Shown here: positions 41,550 through 51,011 of the stretch, in pieces
Layout: the number at the start of each line of letters is the position of its first letter
Position numbering within the stretch: the first letter of the stretch is position 1
DNA from: Acidobacteriota bacterium
GTDB taxonomy: Bacteria; Acidobacteriota; Terriglobia; Acidiferrales; UBA7541
Direction of reading: 5' to 3'
NCBI GenBank assembly: GCA_013289825.1
Contig: JABCZF010000015.1
Location: 37,596 to 101,595, forward strand
DNA: 64,000 bases
Translations under genes and position numbers: made by a program
The notes under the pieces: model-generated
Database searches by the model: none
Seen by the model: only the letters and a program-made list of their open reading frames with translations
Told to the model about the DNA's origin: nothing

Positions 41550-42872
41550 TTGGGAGTAGTACCTATCGAAGGATTGCGCGGCATCGGGGGGCTGGTCCCG
41601 CGAACGGCCAGAGTTCGGTTTACTTGGGCCCGCTTCCGCACCGCGGCCGTCACCATGGTTGAGACCTTCAAGCTCTCTCTGGACGCCCTCCGCGCCCATA
41701 AGCTGCGTAGTTTCTTGACATTACTGGGTGTCATCCTGGCCGTACTGACCCTTGTGGTGGTCATGAGCGTGGTTGCCGGGCTCAATTTCTACGTCGCGGA
41801 CAAGGTCGCCAACCTCGGTGCCAACGTCTACGTTCTAACCCGTTTCGGCATCATCACCAGCAACGACGAGTGGATCAAAGCCCAAAAACGCCCCCTCATC
41901 ACCAAGGAAGAGTTCACGAGCCTGAAGGGAGGAATGCACACCACCAGCCAGATCGCCGCCATTCTCGGCACCGCCTCGGACGTGCGCTCGGGAAACGAAC
42001 TTCTGGAAGACGTGAACGTCGATGGGGTCACCTCGAACTATTCTCTGGTGCGCAATGTGAACGTGGCTTCGGGCAGATTCCTGACCGAAGCGGATGAAAC
42101 GCATCACTCGCCGGTCTGCTTCATCGGCGCGGACTTGGTCAGAAAATTCTTCTACAACGTGGACCCCATCGGCAAAACCATCCGTGCAGGCTCCCACAGT
42201 TACGAAGTCATTGGCGTAGCCGCCGTCATCGGAAGCGCTTTCGGTCAATCGCAAGACCGCTTCTTGTACATTCCTCTCGGCACGTACTCCAAGGAATGGG
42301 GCAACCAGCGGGATTCACTCACGCTTTTCATGCAGGCAGGCAATGCCGAGATGATGGCCTCCTCCGAGGACGAAGCGCGCATGCTCTTGCGCGCCTGGCG
42401 CCATCAACCCTGGGACTCGGCTGATAGTTTCGGAATCATCGGCTCGGACTCCATCATGGGTCTGTGGAAACAGTTGACGGGAAACATCTTCATGGTCGCC
42501 GTTGGCCTGACTGCCGTTTTCCTGGTGGTCGGCGGAATCGTCATCATGAATATCATGCTGGCCAGCGTGACCGAACGCACGCGGGAGATTGGTTTGCGGC
42601 GCTCTCTGGGCGCCAGAAAGAAACACATTATCCTGCAATTTGTGACCGAGTCTGCGGTGCTCGCGGCCACCGGCGGGCTGATGGGCATAGGTTTGGCCTA
42701 TGTCCTGGTTGCGGCCGCGCGCGCAGCGACATCGATTCCCATGCGCACGTCCATGAGCGCGGTGATTCTCTCGCTGTCCGTTTCAACCGGAGTCGGCCTC
42801 TTCTTTGGAATTTACCCCGCCATGCGCGCCGCGAAACTCGATCCTATCGAAGCACTGCGGGCAGAAGGCTGA
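41550..42872 (+). CDS. MacB/FtsX-like ABC transporter permease
   Basis: 440 residues if the TTG at 41550 is used, which has GGAGG seven bases upstream. An ATG at 41655 (VETFKLSLDALRAHKLRSFLTLLGV) aligns better with the starts of the other permeases and is a real alternative. The layout is MacB-like: one N-terminal helix, periplasmic core, three C-terminal helices with SVTERTREIGLRRSLGARKKHI and the end PAMRAAKLDPIEALRAEG. The next permease gene starts 20 bases later, so the two are one operon. No ATPase gene is near. Confidence 0.88.
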   Translation: MGVVPIEGLRGIGGLVPRTARVRFTWARFRTAAVTMVETFKLSLDALRAHKLRSFLTLLGVILAVLTLVVVMSVVAGLNFYVADKVANLGANVYVLTRFGIITSNDEWIKAQKRPLITKEEFTSLKGGMHTTSQIAAILGTASDVRSGNELLEDVNVDGVTSNYSLVRNVNVASGRFLTEADETHHSPVCFIGADLVRKFFYNVDPIGKTIRAGSHSYEVIGVAAVIGSAFGQSQDRFLYIPLGTYSKEWGNQRDSLTLFMQAGNAEMMASSEDEARMLLRAWRHQPWDSADSFGIIGSDSIMGLWKQLTGNIFMVAVGLTAVFLVVGGIVIMNIMLASVTERTREIGLRRSLGARKKHIILQFVTESAVLAATGGLMGIGLAYVLVAAARAATSIPMRTSMSAVILSLSVSTGVGLFFGIYPAMRAAKLDPIEALRAEG

Positions 42873-42891
42873 GGAGCGTTGACTCCGGCCG

Positions 42892-44157
42892 ATGGGGACC
42901 GGGTCACACAAAACAAAAATGGCGCAACAACATGGTGAAAATCTAAAGCAAGCAATGGACACGCTCCGCGCGCACAAATTGCGCAGCTTCCTGACGGTGT
43001 TCGGCGTAGTGCTCGGCGTCAGTGTGATCATGCTGGTAGCCGCTCTGATCACCGGCTTCGACGCGCAAGTCCAGGACAACATCAAGCAGTTCGGCGCGGA
43101 TACCGCCTTTGTCTCGCGCTTTGAACAAGGCCCGCACAACGGCCGCCGTCCCAAGGACGAGCGTGAACGCAAGCCTCTAACGCTCGCCGATGCCGTGGCC
43201 ATTCAAGAACGTTGCCCTGCCGTGAAGGACGTTACCGTCTTTTTGACATGGTGGGAGCAAGAGCACAAGGTCCGCACCAAGTCCGGCGAAGTGACCTCCA
43301 TCGATTACCGCGGCGTGCAACCGAATTTCGGCCAGGTTTATGCCAACGCTTCGACGCTGGAAGGCCGTTTCATCAGCGAAGGCGATGACCTGCATCGCGA
43401 AAAAGTCGTGATGCTCGGAGAAAACGCCGCGCCAGTGCTCTTTCCCGAGGGTTCGCCTGTCGGAAAAGATGTAATGATCGATGGCTCCCCGTTTCGCGTG
43501 ATTGGCGTCGTGGAAAAGCCAAAAGGCATGTTCGGCGCGGACGATGAAGACAAACGCGTGCTGATTCCCTACAACACTTTTCAGAAGATTTATCCCAGCG
43601 CTTACGAAAACCAAATTCGCTTTCAAGCCTACGCGAACCAGCTGGATCAGGCCGTGGATCAAGCGACGGAAGTGCTCCGTCGGCGCCGCAACGTTCCCTA
43701 CGACGGCAAAAACAATTTTTCGATCAACACCTCGCAACAGGAGATCGAGCAGTTCCATAGCATCCTAGGCATGGTCGCTCTCGCCACCGTCGTGCTCAGC
43801 GGCATAGGTCTGCTCATCGGCGGCGTGGGGGTGATGAACATCATGCTCGTTAGCGTGACCGAGCGGACGCGCGAGATCGGCATCCGCAAAGCCATCGGCG
43901 CCAAAAGCGGCGACATCACCTGGCAATTCCTGCTTGAGGCCATGACGCTTACGGGAGCCGGCGGCGTCATTGCGCTGGTATTGGTGAACGGCTTGGTGAT
44001 TCTGGTGCGCCTGGGACTGAAGTGGCCTGGCAGCGTGCCGATCTGGGCCGCTGCGACTGGCATCATCGTCAGCGTGAGTATCGGCTTGATCTTTGGGGTG
44101 TGGCCGGCGATGAAAGCGGCCAAACTGGACCCCGTCGAAGCCCTGCGTTACGAATAG
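42892..44157 (+). CDS. MacB/FtsX-like ABC transporter permease
   Basis: 421 residues, paralogous to the gene before it: N-terminal helix with LRAHKLRSFLTVFGVVLGVSVIMLV, periplasmic MacB core, three helices with SVTERTREIGIRKAIGAKSGDI, and a terminal PAMKAAKLDPVEALRYE. The ATG at 42892 is used; an ATG at 42919 is also possible. This pair mirrors the 8160-10789 pair. The two probably form a heterodimer that needs an ATPase encoded elsewhere. Confidence 0.9.
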   Translation: MGTGSHKTKMAQQHGENLKQAMDTLRAHKLRSFLTVFGVVLGVSVIMLVAALITGFDAQVQDNIKQFGADTAFVSRFEQGPHNGRRPKDERERKPLTLADAVAIQERCPAVKDVTVFLTWWEQEHKVRTKSGEVTSIDYRGVQPNFGQVYANASTLEGRFISEGDDLHREKVVMLGENAAPVLFPEGSPVGKDVMIDGSPFRVIGVVEKPKGMFGADDEDKRVLIPYNTFQKIYPSAYENQIRFQAYANQLDQAVDQATEVLRRRRNVPYDGKNNFSINTSQQEIEQFHSILGMVALATVVLSGIGLLIGGVGVMNIMLVSVTERTREIGIRKAIGAKSGDITWQFLLEAMTLTGAGGVIALVLVNGLVILVRLGLKWPGSVPIWAAATGIIVSVSIGLIFGVWPAMKAAKLDPVEALRYE

Positions 44158-44226
44158 GGCCGAGGGCCAGTGGTTCCCCCAAAGCATCCAAGCGTTCTTG
44201 GAATCCCGAAAAACCAGACCATCGAA

Positions 44227-45408
44227 CTAGGGAAGCGGCGAGGGATCCGCAAAAGAAGCGTTAGGCGAAACCTCGCGCGCCGGTGGCCCGGGCGTCTCGG
44301 AGTTGCGCTTACCGGCCGAAGTTTTTGGAACGGATTTCGCATGGCCGCTTTCGACCGGGACGGCAGCGGCGGGAATCGTGCCAGTCCGCGTGTACCGAGA
44401 TAAGGCAAGATCTTGTGCGCTTCCACTGGGTACTGCGGCGACTGCCGGCGTGGGCCGCCTCCGAACCCAGTGGCCGAGAGAGCTCGCCGCGGTCACTGCG
44501 CTGGCGAGCAGCAAAACTGCCGAAGCAATGGCTAAGAGATCGCGTGGATGCGCCGGGCGCATGAACCAATAGGGGCGATTCGGCTGCCGAGAAAGCTTGT
44601 CCCGGCAGCGAGCCAGCAGATAAAGCGCGCGTCCCAGATCATGGCCCGTCTGGTAGCGGTTATCCGGGTTCTTTGCAAGACATCGCGCGAGGATTCGATC
44701 GAAGGCCGCAGGAAGCGTTGGATGAAGCTTGGACGGGGGAATGGGGTTTGCCGTCAGAATCTGCGCGCAGACTTCTCCGAGCGAATTACCGGCGAACGGC
44801 CGGACGCCGGTGATCATCTCGTACAGCACGATGCCGAGCGAAAAAAGATCGGAGCGGCCGTCCTGCTTCTGTCCTGCAATCTGTTCGGGCGATAGGTAAG
44901 CAGGTGTGCCCAAAACGCGGTCCGCGCGGGAGACTTGCGAAGCAAATCGCGCGACACCGAAATCGATGAGCTTCACTTTGTGGTCTTCGGTGACGCGAAT
45001 GTTGCTGGGCTTCACGTCACCATGAATGATGCCCGCCCGGTGGGCGTAGGCGAGTGCCGAGGCCAGATCGGCGGTCCACACGGCCGCGCTGGCAAACGGA
45101 ATCCGAGATTGCGCCAGCAGCTGCTCGAGATTTTTTCCTGAAACAAATTCCATCACCAGAAAAGGAGTGCCGCTGCCGTCGTTGCCGAGGTCATAGAGCT
45201 GCGCGATCGCAGGGTGGGAAAGTCGCCCGACGGTTTGCGCTTCTTGCAAGAACTGCGCCTCGCTGTTCTTGCCGAAGCCCTGAAGAAACGTTTTCAGCGC
45301 CACGGTGCGGCCGATGACGGTGTCGCGTGCCTTGTCCACGCGGCAAGCTGCGCCGCATCCGAGAGTTTCGAGAATTTCGTAGCGGCCGGTCTTAAGAACT
45401 GGGCTCAT
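44227..45408 (-). CDS. Ser/Thr protein kinase with C-terminal membrane helix
   Basis: 393 residues from the ATG at 45408, which overlaps the stop of the upstream kinase gene (ATGA). The kinase domain shows an unusual glycine loop (GCGAACRV), Lys39 (VALKT), HGDVKPSN (129-136; HGD instead of HRD), DFG (149-151) and GTPAYLSPEQ. A membrane helix (about 300-320, LLAIASAVLLLASAVTA) is followed by a short periplasmic tail rich in proline, serine and alanine. With its neighbour it forms a coupled kinase pair; one may phosphorylate the other. Confidence 0.9.
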   Translation of the reverse strand: MSPVLKTGRYEILETLGCGAACRVDKARDTVIGRTVALKTFLQGFGKNSEAQFLQEAQTVGRLSHPAIAQLYDLGNDGSGTPFLVMEFVSGKNLEQLLAQSRIPFASAAVWTADLASALAYAHRAGIIHGDVKPSNIRVTEDHKVKLIDFGVARFASQVSRADRVLGTPAYLSPEQIAGQKQDGRSDLFSLGIVLYEMITGVRPFAGNSLGEVCAQILTANPIPPSKLHPTLPAAFDRILARCLAKNPDNRYQTGHDLGRALYLLARCRDKLSRQPNRPYWFMRPAHPRDLLAIASAVLLLASAVTAASSLGHWVRRRPTPAVAAVPSGSAQDLALSRYTRTGTIPAAAVPVESGHAKSVPKTSAGKRNSETPGPPAREVSPNASFADPSPLP

Positions 45409-46277
45409 GCGGAACGCAACAATCGAGTGGCACGCTCGCGAAAACTGGTGTGCGCGGTCTCGACCGGGGCCGCCGCCTTGCGGCGGGCAAATGGATACAA
45501 TTCGGTAGCCAGCAGATCCACGGACTGATAACGGTGCGCTGGGTCTTTTTCCAGAGTCTTGGCAATAATCGCGTCGAAGGGCTTCGGAACGGAAGGATTT
45601 GCCTGAGAGACCGGAAGCGGCTTGGAGGAAAGAACCCGCGTGCAAATTCCCTGCAGCGAATCGGAATCGAAGGGTCGCTTGCCGGTAACCATCTCATACA
45701 GCACTACACCAAGTGAAAAAATATCGGAGCGCGCGTCCTGCGGCCGGCCTAGAATCTGTTCGGGGCACCAATAAGCCGGAGTGCCGAGCAGCGGCGTGTC
45801 CTTCTTATCGTGGCTGGCCAGGCGCGCCATGCCGAAGTCCGTCAGCTTCACGCGGCCGTCATCGAGAATCAAAATATTAGCAGGCTTGATGTCGCCGTGA
45901 ATGACTCCACGGCGATGGGCTAGGTGCAAAGCCGAGGCGATCTCTCCGACCCACGCACAAGCGCGCGGCAGAGGAACACTTCCCTTGGCCAGAACCTTGT
46001 CGAGAGGCAACCCTTCCAGGAACTCCATCACCAGATACGGCGTTTGCGTGGGTTCGTCAATGCCCATATCGTGCAGCGTGACCACGCAGGGATGCGAAAG
46101 CTGGCCGACCACGCGCGCCTCTTGCAGGAAGCGGTCGCGCCCCGCGCCCTGCGCCAGCGCAGGCGAAAAGAGCTTGACGGCGACGATGCGCCCGATCATG
46201 GGATCGTGCGCGCGCACGACCTTGCTGTTTGCGCCGGCACCGATTACGTCAATAACCTCATAGCGGCCTACTTGCAT
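45405..46277 (-). CDS. Soluble Ser/Thr protein kinase
   Basis: 290 residues, ending just after the kinase domain, with no membrane helix. It shows GAGANSKV as a degenerate glycine loop, Lys35 (VAVKLF), HGDIKPAN (127-134; HGD in place of HRD), DFG (147-149) and GTPAYWCPEQ. The ATG at 46277 gives the normal start of the domain; the frame is open to 46355. It is translationally coupled to the membrane kinase downstream and follows a phosphatase-like gene on the same strand by about 180 bases. Confidence 0.9.
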   Translation of the reverse strand: MQVGRYEVIDVIGAGANSKVVRAHDPMIGRIVAVKLFSPALAQGAGRDRFLQEARVVGQLSHPCVVTLHDMGIDEPTQTPYLVMEFLEGLPLDKVLAKGSVPLPRACAWVGEIASALHLAHRRGVIHGDIKPANILILDDGRVKLTDFGMARLASHDKKDTPLLGTPAYWCPEQILGRPQDARSDIFSLGVVLYEMVTGKRPFDSDSLQGICTRVLSSKPLPVSQANPSVPKPFDAIIAKTLEKDPAHRYQSVDLLATELYPFARRKAAAPVETAHTSFRERATRLLRSA

Positions 46278-46460
46278 GGTGGCCTTTCCCTCAGGCTGAT
46301 GCTGCCGAAACTGTGTAGAGAGTATCGAAAGGAGTGGTCTCATTAAATGAAGCAAGCGTGCTACTGGGAAGAGTACGGAGGTACTAGTGCGAAAGATTGA
46401 AATAAGCAGGCTGCGAGACAGGAAGCCTCAGGGAGCGGGGCGGAACACCAGGGCCGAGGA

Positions 46461-47081
46461 TCATTCCGTCCTTTTGAACGGAACGAGAGTCGGGGCCGTG
46501 GTCAGGCGCGCGGGAAAGTCCCGCACGAAAGCCGTCATCGAGGGATGCCAGAGACCGTTGTACCCAAAATACTGCATTTCTTTCAGGGCTTGATCCGGCG
46601 GCAGTTTTTCAAAAGCCATGCGGTAGCTGGCGACAAAAACGCCGGTGCGATCTTCTCCATAGTGGCAATGCACGAAGACTTTTTCCTGCGGATGGTCGCG
46701 GAACAGGGAGAGGAACTGCGCCACCTGCTCGTTTGTCGGAGCAGACCATTCGTTGACCGCGATGTGCACGAAGCGAATCCCCAATGATTCCGATCTTTTT
46801 TCTTCCCAGCTGATTTTGGACGGGTCTTCGTCACGAAGATTGACGATCGTGGTGATGCCCAGTTTTTTCAGCTCGAGCAGTCCCGGATCTCTGGGCTGCG
46901 CGCCGCGATACAAACGATCATTGATCTTTCCAGAATTGGGGACGCCCGCAATTCGCAGTTTTTCGCCGTATGCGGAGTGCATGGAGGAGGGCGTGGATGA
47001 CGGCGCTTGCTTGCGAGCCACGAGACGCGAAGAAAACGCGCCAGCGAAAACCAGCGAGAAAAGGAGAGCGGCGCGGCCCAT
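46461..47081 (-). CDS. Exported dual-specificity/tyrosine phosphatase-like protein
   Basis: 206 residues with a hydrophobic N-terminal segment (about 5-20) that could be a signal peptide or anchor. The phosphatase loop is HCHYGEDRTG, with catalytic Cys139 and Arg145 (CX5R). The upstream part LYRGAQPRDPGLLELKKLGITTIVNLRDE resembles the Siw14/DSP and CpsB-independent PTP families. It should be cysteine-dependent and act outside the cytoplasm if exported. The two kinase genes that follow on the same strand raise the chance of a signalling unit, but the presumed location differs from that of the kinases. Confidence 0.8.
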   Translation of the reverse strand: MGRAALLFSLVFAGAFSSRLVARKQAPSSTPSSMHSAYGEKLRIAGVPNSGKINDRLYRGAQPRDPGLLELKKLGITTIVNLRDEDPSKISWEEKRSESLGIRFVHIAVNEWSAPTNEQVAQFLSLFRDHPQEKVFVHCHYGEDRTGVFVASYRMAFEKLPPDQALKEMQYFGYNGLWHPSMTAFVRDFPARLTTAPTLVPFKRTE

Positions 47082-47650
47082 AGGGGATTGGATGCTGTTC
47101 GTCTGGCGCCCGATGCCAGCGCGCCAAGGACGGCAGGCCCGCCCCGTGGTCCAGAAAGGGCACCACTACAGATAGACGTGATACCAAAACGTCAACCACA
47201 TTTTGCGATTTCCTCTTGACAGGACCTTCACAGCCGTTGATACTTCGATTCCAGATTCGGGGGAATGTGGTAGCGCCATGCGGGCCAAGTCGAGGTTGTG
47301 CAGTAGGTCCGTAGTGATTCCACGAAGCCGGCCCTAGTTCTAAACCAAAAAATCGAGCGCGAAGTAGCTGCTCCGCGCCCGCATTTCAGGCGCGGAATTT
47401 GCTGTGAGGCTGTGTAAGACCCACCAGCCAGCGGCAGAGCGTTGGCGTTTCGAATGGTTTTGATGGTGACCGCGAGTCGGTCGATGGAAAAGTCCTCTGC
47501 CGAACGGTGGCCTTTTTCTCCGGCCGGGTGGACGAATACTGGGTTTCGAACGGTGGTGATCTTCAGGGCCCTCCCAGCACCCTGGGGCTAGCGGTGGAGT
47601 AAAATAAGGGATGGCCCGCTAATAGGGGGCTTGAGGTCGCGGAGGGCGGC
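47082..47650. other. Long intergenic region before the ribonucleotide reductase gene
   Basis: About 570 bases without a convincing gene. It contains a TCCGCGCC/GGCGCGGA hairpin (47372-47396) followed by ATTTGC, which could be a weak terminator or leader structure. I looked for a cobalamin-riboswitch core (B12 box) and for NrdR boxes and saw neither clearly. It should hold the promoter of nrdJ on the plus strand. Confidence 0.4.
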
Positions 47651-50446
47651 ATGGCAACGGTGAAACAAGCATGGACTGGGAATTCCCCGATCACGGAGAC
47701 AACTCTGGAGAATACGGGAGCGGGAACACAGCAAGGCCTCTCTTTTGAAAGATATTTTACAGACGGAAAGATTTCTCCATTTGAAGCCGTTGAATGGGAG
47801 AAGCGCACCGCGCTGATCGGGAACGAAAAGGGCGTGACCATCTTCCGCCAGGAAGACGTCGAGGTGCCCAAGAACTGGTCGCAGACGGCCACCAACATCG
47901 TCGCCAGCAAATACTTTCACGGCAAGCCGGGTTCGCGAGAGCGCGAAGGCTCGGTGCGGCAATTGATCAGCCGTGTGGTGAATACCATTGACGGCTGGGG
48001 CCAGGCGAGCGGCTACTTCGCCTCGGATGCCTCGCGCGATGCGTTCCGCGACGAGCTGACGCACCTGCTCGTCGAACAAAAGATGGCTTTCAATTCGCCG
48101 GTGTGGTTCAACGTCGGCGTGCAGCCGAAGCCGCAGTGCTCGGCGTGCTTTATCAATTCCGTCGAGGACAACATGGAATCGATCATGGGCCTGACGCGGA
48201 CCGAAGGGATGTTGTTCAAGTGGGGCTCCGGAACCGGCACGAATTTCTCCTCGCTGCGCGGCAGCAAGGAAACACTTTCAGGAGGCGGCATCGCCTCGGG
48301 GCCGGTGAGCTTCATGAAGGGCTTCGACGCGTTCGCGGGGGTGATCAAGAGCGGCGGCAAGACGCGGCGCGCCGCCAAGATGGTCATCCTGAACATCGAT
48401 CATCCGGACATCGTCGAATTCATCGAATGCAAGACCAAGGAAGAGCGCAAGGCGCATGTGCTGATCGAACAGGGTTATGACGCCGGAATTGATGGCGATG
48501 CTTATGCTTCGATTTTCTTCCAGAACGCGAACCACTCGGTGCGCGTGACGGACGATTTCATGCGCGCGGCGGAACAAGACCGCGACTGGTGGACACGCAA
48601 CGTAACGGACGGGCAGCCCGCGGAAAAGATGCGGGCGCGTGACCTGCTTTACAAAATTGCGGATTCCACGTGGCGCTGCGGCGATCCGGGCATGCAGTAC
48701 GACACCACCATCAACCGGTGGCATACTTCGAAAAACACGGCGCGCATCAATGCCTCAAATCCCTGCTCGGAGTACATGTTTCTCGACGACACGGCGTGCA
48801 ATCTTGCTTCGCTGAACCTGATGAAGTTTCTCGGATCGAACGGGCAGTTTGATGTGACCGCGTTCAAGCATGCGGTGGACGTGACCATCACGGCGCAGGA
48901 AATTCTGGTGGACAACGCGAGTTACCCGACACCGCGAATTGCCGAGAATTCCCACAACTTCCGGCCGCTGGGCTTGGGCTACGCCAATCTCGGCGCCCTG
49001 CTGATGTCTCTGGCGCTGCCTTACGACTCCGACGAAGGTCGCGACATGGGCGGAGCGATCACCGCGCTGATGTGCGGCGAGGCGTACGCGCAATCCGCGC
49101 GCATCGCGGAAAGAATGGGCACGTTTCCCGGCTACGAAGTGAACCGCGAGCCGATGCTGGACGTGATGCGCATGCACCGCGAGGCGATGCGCGGAATCAA
49201 GCCCGAGCACGTGCAGACGGAATTGTTCCTGGCAGCGCAGGAATCGTGGGACACCGCGCTGGCCCACGGCGAAAAGTTGGGCTACAAGAATTCGCAGGTA
49301 ACCGTGCTGGCGCCGACGGGCACGATCGGCTTCATGATGGACTGCGACACCACGGGAATCGAGCCGGATCTCGCGCTGGTCAAACACAAAAAACTGGTCG
49401 GCGGCGGTCTCATCAAGATCGTGAACAACACCGTGCCGCAAGCGCTGATGAGGCTGAAATATACGCCGGAGCAGACCAGCGAGATCGTTTCCTACATCGA
49501 CAAGCAGGGAAAGATCGAAGGCGCGCCGTACTTGAAGGCGGAACACCTGCCGGTTTTCGATTGCTCGCTGGCGCCCTTGGGTGGCGGACGGTCCATCGCG
49601 TGGACCGGGCACGTAAAAATGATGGCGGCGGCACAGCCGTTCCTTTCTGGCGCGATCTCGAAGACCATCAACATGCCCGAGGAATCCTCGATCGAAGACA
49701 TCGGGGAAGCTTACATCGAGTCCTGGAAGTTAGGCTTGAAGTCCGTAGCCATCTACCGGGACAACTCCAAGCGTTCGCAGCCGCTGAACGCGGGCGGATC
49801 GAAGGAAGAGAAGAAAACCGAATCTGCACCAGTAGCGGCAGTAGAGCCGATGCAGCGCGAACTGTTCGCACGCGCGGTGCGCGAGAAGATGCCGGTGGAG
49901 CGCCCATCGGTGACGCACAAGTTCAGCGTGGGTGCGAACGAAGGCTACATCACCGTCGGCATGTACCCGGACGGACGGCCCGGCGAAATCTTTATCAAGA
50001 TGTCGAAAGAAGGCTCGACGCTTTCCGGTGTGATGGACGGCCTGGCGCTAACCGTGTCACTGGGCTTGCAATATGGCGTGCCGCTCAAGGTGTTCGTGGA
50101 CAAGCTGGTGAATACAAGGTTTGAACCGTCGGGCATCTCGGGGAATCCGAATATCCGTTTCGTTTCTTCCGTGCTGGATTATCTCGCGCGGTGGCTGGGC
50201 GGGCGATTCATCTCCTCCGACTATCTGAAGCTGAACACCGATCAGGCCGTGAGGGTTGCTCCTGTTCAGCCACTTCAAACAATGATGGACGCCGCGATGG
50301 CTTTGGAGCCGGCGGCTGGCACCTCGTCCAAACTGCGCGACGCCCATGAGGGCGCACCCACCTGCTCCGAGTGCGGCATGCTCATGGTGCCGAACGGGGC
50401 GTGCTATAAATGCGGGAACTGCGGCAGCACGAGCGGCTGCAGTTGA
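47651..50446 (+). CDS. nrdJ: Adenosylcobalamin-dependent (class II) ribonucleoside-diphosphate reductase
   Basis: 931 residues. The enzyme converts ribonucleotides into deoxyribonucleotides with a B12-derived radical and needs no oxygen. Family motifs are present: FNSPVWFNVG and CSACFINSVEDNMESI near the start, NPCSEYMFLDDTACNLASLN in the barrel, and LAPTGTIGFMMDCDTTGIEPD. The C-terminal tail has the zinc-type cluster CSEC...CYKCGNC (about 905-925) and a final GCS for thiol relay. CGGAGGGCGGC precedes the ATG. A small gene follows 31 bases after the stop, then a terminator. Confidence 0.96.
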   Translation: MATVKQAWTGNSPITETTLENTGAGTQQGLSFERYFTDGKISPFEAVEWEKRTALIGNEKGVTIFRQEDVEVPKNWSQTATNIVASKYFHGKPGSREREGSVRQLISRVVNTIDGWGQASGYFASDASRDAFRDELTHLLVEQKMAFNSPVWFNVGVQPKPQCSACFINSVEDNMESIMGLTRTEGMLFKWGSGTGTNFSSLRGSKETLSGGGIASGPVSFMKGFDAFAGVIKSGGKTRRAAKMVILNIDHPDIVEFIECKTKEERKAHVLIEQGYDAGIDGDAYASIFFQNANHSVRVTDDFMRAAEQDRDWWTRNVTDGQPAEKMRARDLLYKIADSTWRCGDPGMQYDTTINRWHTSKNTARINASNPCSEYMFLDDTACNLASLNLMKFLGSNGQFDVTAFKHAVDVTITAQEILVDNASYPTPRIAENSHNFRPLGLGYANLGALLMSLALPYDSDEGRDMGGAITALMCGEAYAQSARIAERMGTFPGYEVNREPMLDVMRMHREAMRGIKPEHVQTELFLAAQESWDTALAHGEKLGYKNSQVTVLAPTGTIGFMMDCDTTGIEPDLALVKHKKLVGGGLIKIVNNTVPQALMRLKYTPEQTSEIVSYIDKQGKIEGAPYLKAEHLPVFDCSLAPLGGGRSIAWTGHVKMMAAAQPFLSGAISKTINMPEESSIEDIGEAYIESWKLGLKSVAIYRDNSKRSQPLNAGGSKEEKKTESAPVAAVEPMQRELFARAVREKMPVERPSVTHKFSVGANEGYITVGMYPDGRPGEIFIKMSKEGSTLSGVMDGLALTVSLGLQYGVPLKVFVDKLVNTRFEPSGISGNPNIRFVSSVLDYLARWLGGRFISSDYLKLNTDQAVRVAPVQPLQTMMDAAMALEPAAGTSSKLRDAHEGAPTCSECGMLMVPNGACYKCGNCGSTSGCS

Positions 50447-50477
50447 GCACCGTCGCTAGGCCGCGGGACACGACACG

Positions 50478-50828
50478 ATGAGCGCTCTCTCCTCCGCTTC
50501 AGGGCTGGCCGCAAGACTGGCTCCGGAAAAGCCGAAGGCCCGCGGCTTTTTGCACATCGTGCGCCACGGCGGAGGACCCAGCGCCATTTATGTCGTTACT
50601 TATCATCGACTTGCCAGCGGCCTCGACAGAGTAGGCGCACATCGGAAGCCAGCCCTCGCCGAGGGCGCACAGGCGTTGATCGAACTGCTCGAGCGCATTG
50701 GCGTGGACTTCCGGCTCAAAGAAGTCCGGGGCGCTCTGGAAGATATTCTTCGGCTCGGCTCAGCCAATATCCCCGATCTGTGGCTCAGCGACGAGGAGAT
50801 GCTCGAAAAAGGACTCGTCGAGAGCTAA
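50478..50828 (+). CDS. Hypothetical small protein downstream of nrdJ
   Basis: 116 residues, no signal peptide. The central part is FLHIVRHGGGPSAIYVVTYHRLASGL and the end ALEDILRLGSANIPDLWLSDEEMLEKGLVES. No family is recognised and no clear ribosome site precedes the ATG at 50478. It is 31 bases from nrdJ and shares the terminator at 50854, so it is probably in the nrdJ transcript. A role linked to ribonucleotide reductase is possible but only inferred from position. Confidence 0.6.
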   Translation: MSALSSASGLAARLAPEKPKARGFLHIVRHGGGPSAIYVVTYHRLASGLDRVGAHRKPALAEGAQALIELLERIGVDFRLKEVRGALEDILRLGSANIPDLWLSDEEMLEKGLVES

Positions 50829-50853
50829 ACAGCAGGCCCGGAAGAAGCGACCT

Positions 50854-50893
50854 AAGCCGGAGTGTGATGCTGCCCTCCGGCTTTTGTCTTTTG
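50854..50893 (+). terminator. Rho-independent terminator of the nrdJ operon
   Basis: A 9-bp perfect stem (AAGCCGGAG with CTCCGGCTT) and a 12-base loop, followed by TTGTCTTTTGC. It lies 25 bases after the stop of the small gene at 50478. Confidence 0.85.
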
Positions 50894-51011
50894 CTCTTAG
50901 CAGTGCTTCGCCCACCCCGGTTTTTTCAGAAAGAGTGCCAAAGTCGCTGCACCAAAAGACTTACTCCAACAAACTCCAACATTCTTGAAAGAGTGCGCAA
51001 GGACATGAAGC

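Noticed and set aside
41550..41654. Start of the permease at the TTG as certain.
   Set aside because: It has a good ribosome site, but the ATG at 41655 aligns better with paralogues, so the start is left open.
47082..47650. Cobalamin riboswitch or NrdR boxes before nrdJ.
   Set aside because: Neither the B12 box nor paired NrdR boxes could be recognised; a formal search is still needed.
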